A DNA stretch of 6,458 nucleotides from Bifidobacteriaceae bacterium. GTDB lineage: Bacteria; Actinomycetota; Actinomycetes; Actinomycetales; WQXJ01. The notes below the pieces were generated by a model that worked only from the letters and a program-made list of their open reading frames with translations, was not told the DNA's origin and made no database searches. The first letter of the stretch is position 1. Every line of letters begins with the position of its first letter. Of the stretch, positions 5,742-6,458 are shown in pieces. The stretch spans positions 1 through 6,458 of the forward strand of contig JAISCU010000308.1 of the NCBI GenBank assembly GCA_031265345.1, in the 5' to 3' direction. The translations under genes were made by a program, and so were the position numbers.

Positions 5742-5819
5742 GTGACGCCGAACCAGAGCTGGCGACGGTCCCCAACCATGGCTCGGTGGCGCGCCCGCGC
5801 CTCCGAATCTGAAGAAGCG

Positions 5820-6458
5820 TTACCAGCCTGAACCGATCGCCTGGCCAGCAGCGAAACGGTTGTTGCCGGTGTTGCGGTAGTAGTAGAGGCGATGGGTCGA
5901 GTTCTGGCGGCCCATGAGGTCGCCCCGACCGTCGCCGTTGAGGTCGGCGCCGGTCACCGCCATCCAACCGTTCCAGCCGCTGTTGACCAGACTGCGCGAG
6001 CCGAAACCGGCGTGCCCGTTGCCGGGGTAGCACCAGAGTTTGCCGGAGCCGTCGATCATCAGCAAGTCGCGCCGTCCGTCGCCGGTGGTGTCGCCTCCGG
6101 CCAGCGGCGTCAAGGATGTCGACCAGCCGCTCCCCGAACGGATGCGCCCAGCCTTGAAGCCGGATGCGCCGTTGCCCGAGTAGGTCCACAGAATGCCGGA
6201 CTGGTCGATCCCCAGAAGGTCGGGCCAGCCGTCGCCGGTGATGTCCCCGATCGGCACGGCCCGGTACGAACTCCAGCCCCAGCCGATCTGGACGGGCGCC
6301 GCCAGCTTGCCCGCGCCCTGTCCGCGCCGCAGGTACATCACCCCGGCGGGGTCCACCGTGATGACGTCGCCGAACGAGTCGCGGTCCCAGTCGCCCACAC
6401 CGTAGGCCCGGTGGCCTTTGAGCCCGCTGGCCAGGAGGTAGTTGGTGTCCAGGCGATA
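5820..6458 (-). CDS. FG-GAP/VCBS-repeat beta-propeller protein, C-terminal fragment
   Basis: The frame is open from the window edge (6458) to a TAA at 5820-5822, giving the last 212 residues of a larger protein whose start lies outside. The fragment consists of four repeats of about 50 residues, each opening with an acidic calcium-binding-type loop: GDWDRDSFGDV (22-32), GDITGDGWPDLL (71-82), GDTTGDGRRDLL (122-133) and ADLNGDGRGDLM (171-182). Between the loops come strands such as GILWTYSGNG and KLWCYPGNGHAGFG. This is the FG-GAP/VCBS fold found at the C-terminus of many exported actinobacterial hydrolases and surface proteins, usually as a seven-bladed propeller, so the N-terminal part probably has a signal peptide and perhaps an enzyme domain; neither is visible. 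The first loop is degenerate (DRDSFGD instead of DxxGDGxxD). The protein ends at the final strand, GSGW, with no sorting signal. It is convergent with the preceding gene. Confidence 0.9.
   Translation of the reverse strand, partial: YRLDTNYLLASGLKGHRAYGVGDWDRDSFGDVITVDPAGVMYLRRGQGAGKLAAPVQIGWGWSSYRAVPIGDITGDGWPDLLGIDQSGILWTYSGNGASGFKAGRIRSGSGWSTSLTPLAGGDTTGDGRRDLLMIDGSGKLWCYPGNGHAGFGSRSLVNSGWNGWMAVTGADLNGDGRGDLMGRQNSTHRLYYYRNTGNNRFAAGQAIGSGW

Noticed and set aside
5054..5779. Minus-strand open frame across the hypothetical gene and both hairpin elements
   Set aside because: It runs through both palindromic elements and into the end of pheT; codon bias is better in the plus-strand frame.

Overview
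The window looks like a chromosomal segment of a high-GC Gram-positive bacterium (Actinomycetota). By eye it is about two-thirds G+C with G/C-ended codons and a GTG start. The PheS C-terminus carries the GGCGMV and MVEGD(I/V)RF signatures I associate with actinobacterial PheS, and Shine-Dalgarno sites are sparse. I cannot name a genus; Micrococcales or a relative is a guess.

Left end, minus strand (1-689): a two-gene unit. A 197-residue protein fuses a winged helix-turn-helix to a minimal nucleotidyltransferase (MNT) domain. Its stop codon overlaps by 11 bases the start of a second reading frame, which runs off the window edge after 35 codons. The layout suggests a HEPN/MNT (HepT/MntA-like) toxin-antitoxin pair, but the HEPN identity rests on context and a short N-terminus. 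A near-perfect 14-bp dyad and a leaderless-type promoter sit immediately before the GTG start, so autoregulation through the fused helix-turn-helix is a reasonable hypothesis.

Middle-left (690-1399): about 710 bases with no convincing gene. It holds two diverged copies of a 55-bp repeat with TGTCC...GGACA ends, and an array of seven 8-bp GGGCCRCC units ending about 20 bases before pheS.

Centre, plus strand (1400-5097): pheS and pheT, the two subunits of phenylalanyl-tRNA synthetase, joined by a TGATG stop/start overlap. Both look intact and functional. PheS carries a four-cysteine insertion just before the glycine-rich aminoacylation region. PheT carries a Gly/Ala/Ser/Pro insertion of about 35 residues inside its B5 domain, partly built from a 24-bp tandem duplication.

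Right (5098-6458): directly after pheT lies a dense, REP-like composite of hairpins. Next comes a small plus-strand gene of unknown function, whose last codons lie inside a second long hairpin (16 of 17 pairs). Facing it on the minus strand is the C-terminal part of an FG-GAP/VCBS beta-propeller protein that continues beyond the window. The hairpins between the convergent genes may stop transcription from either side, and they resemble palindromes dispersed by RAYT-type transposases; neither role can be proved here.
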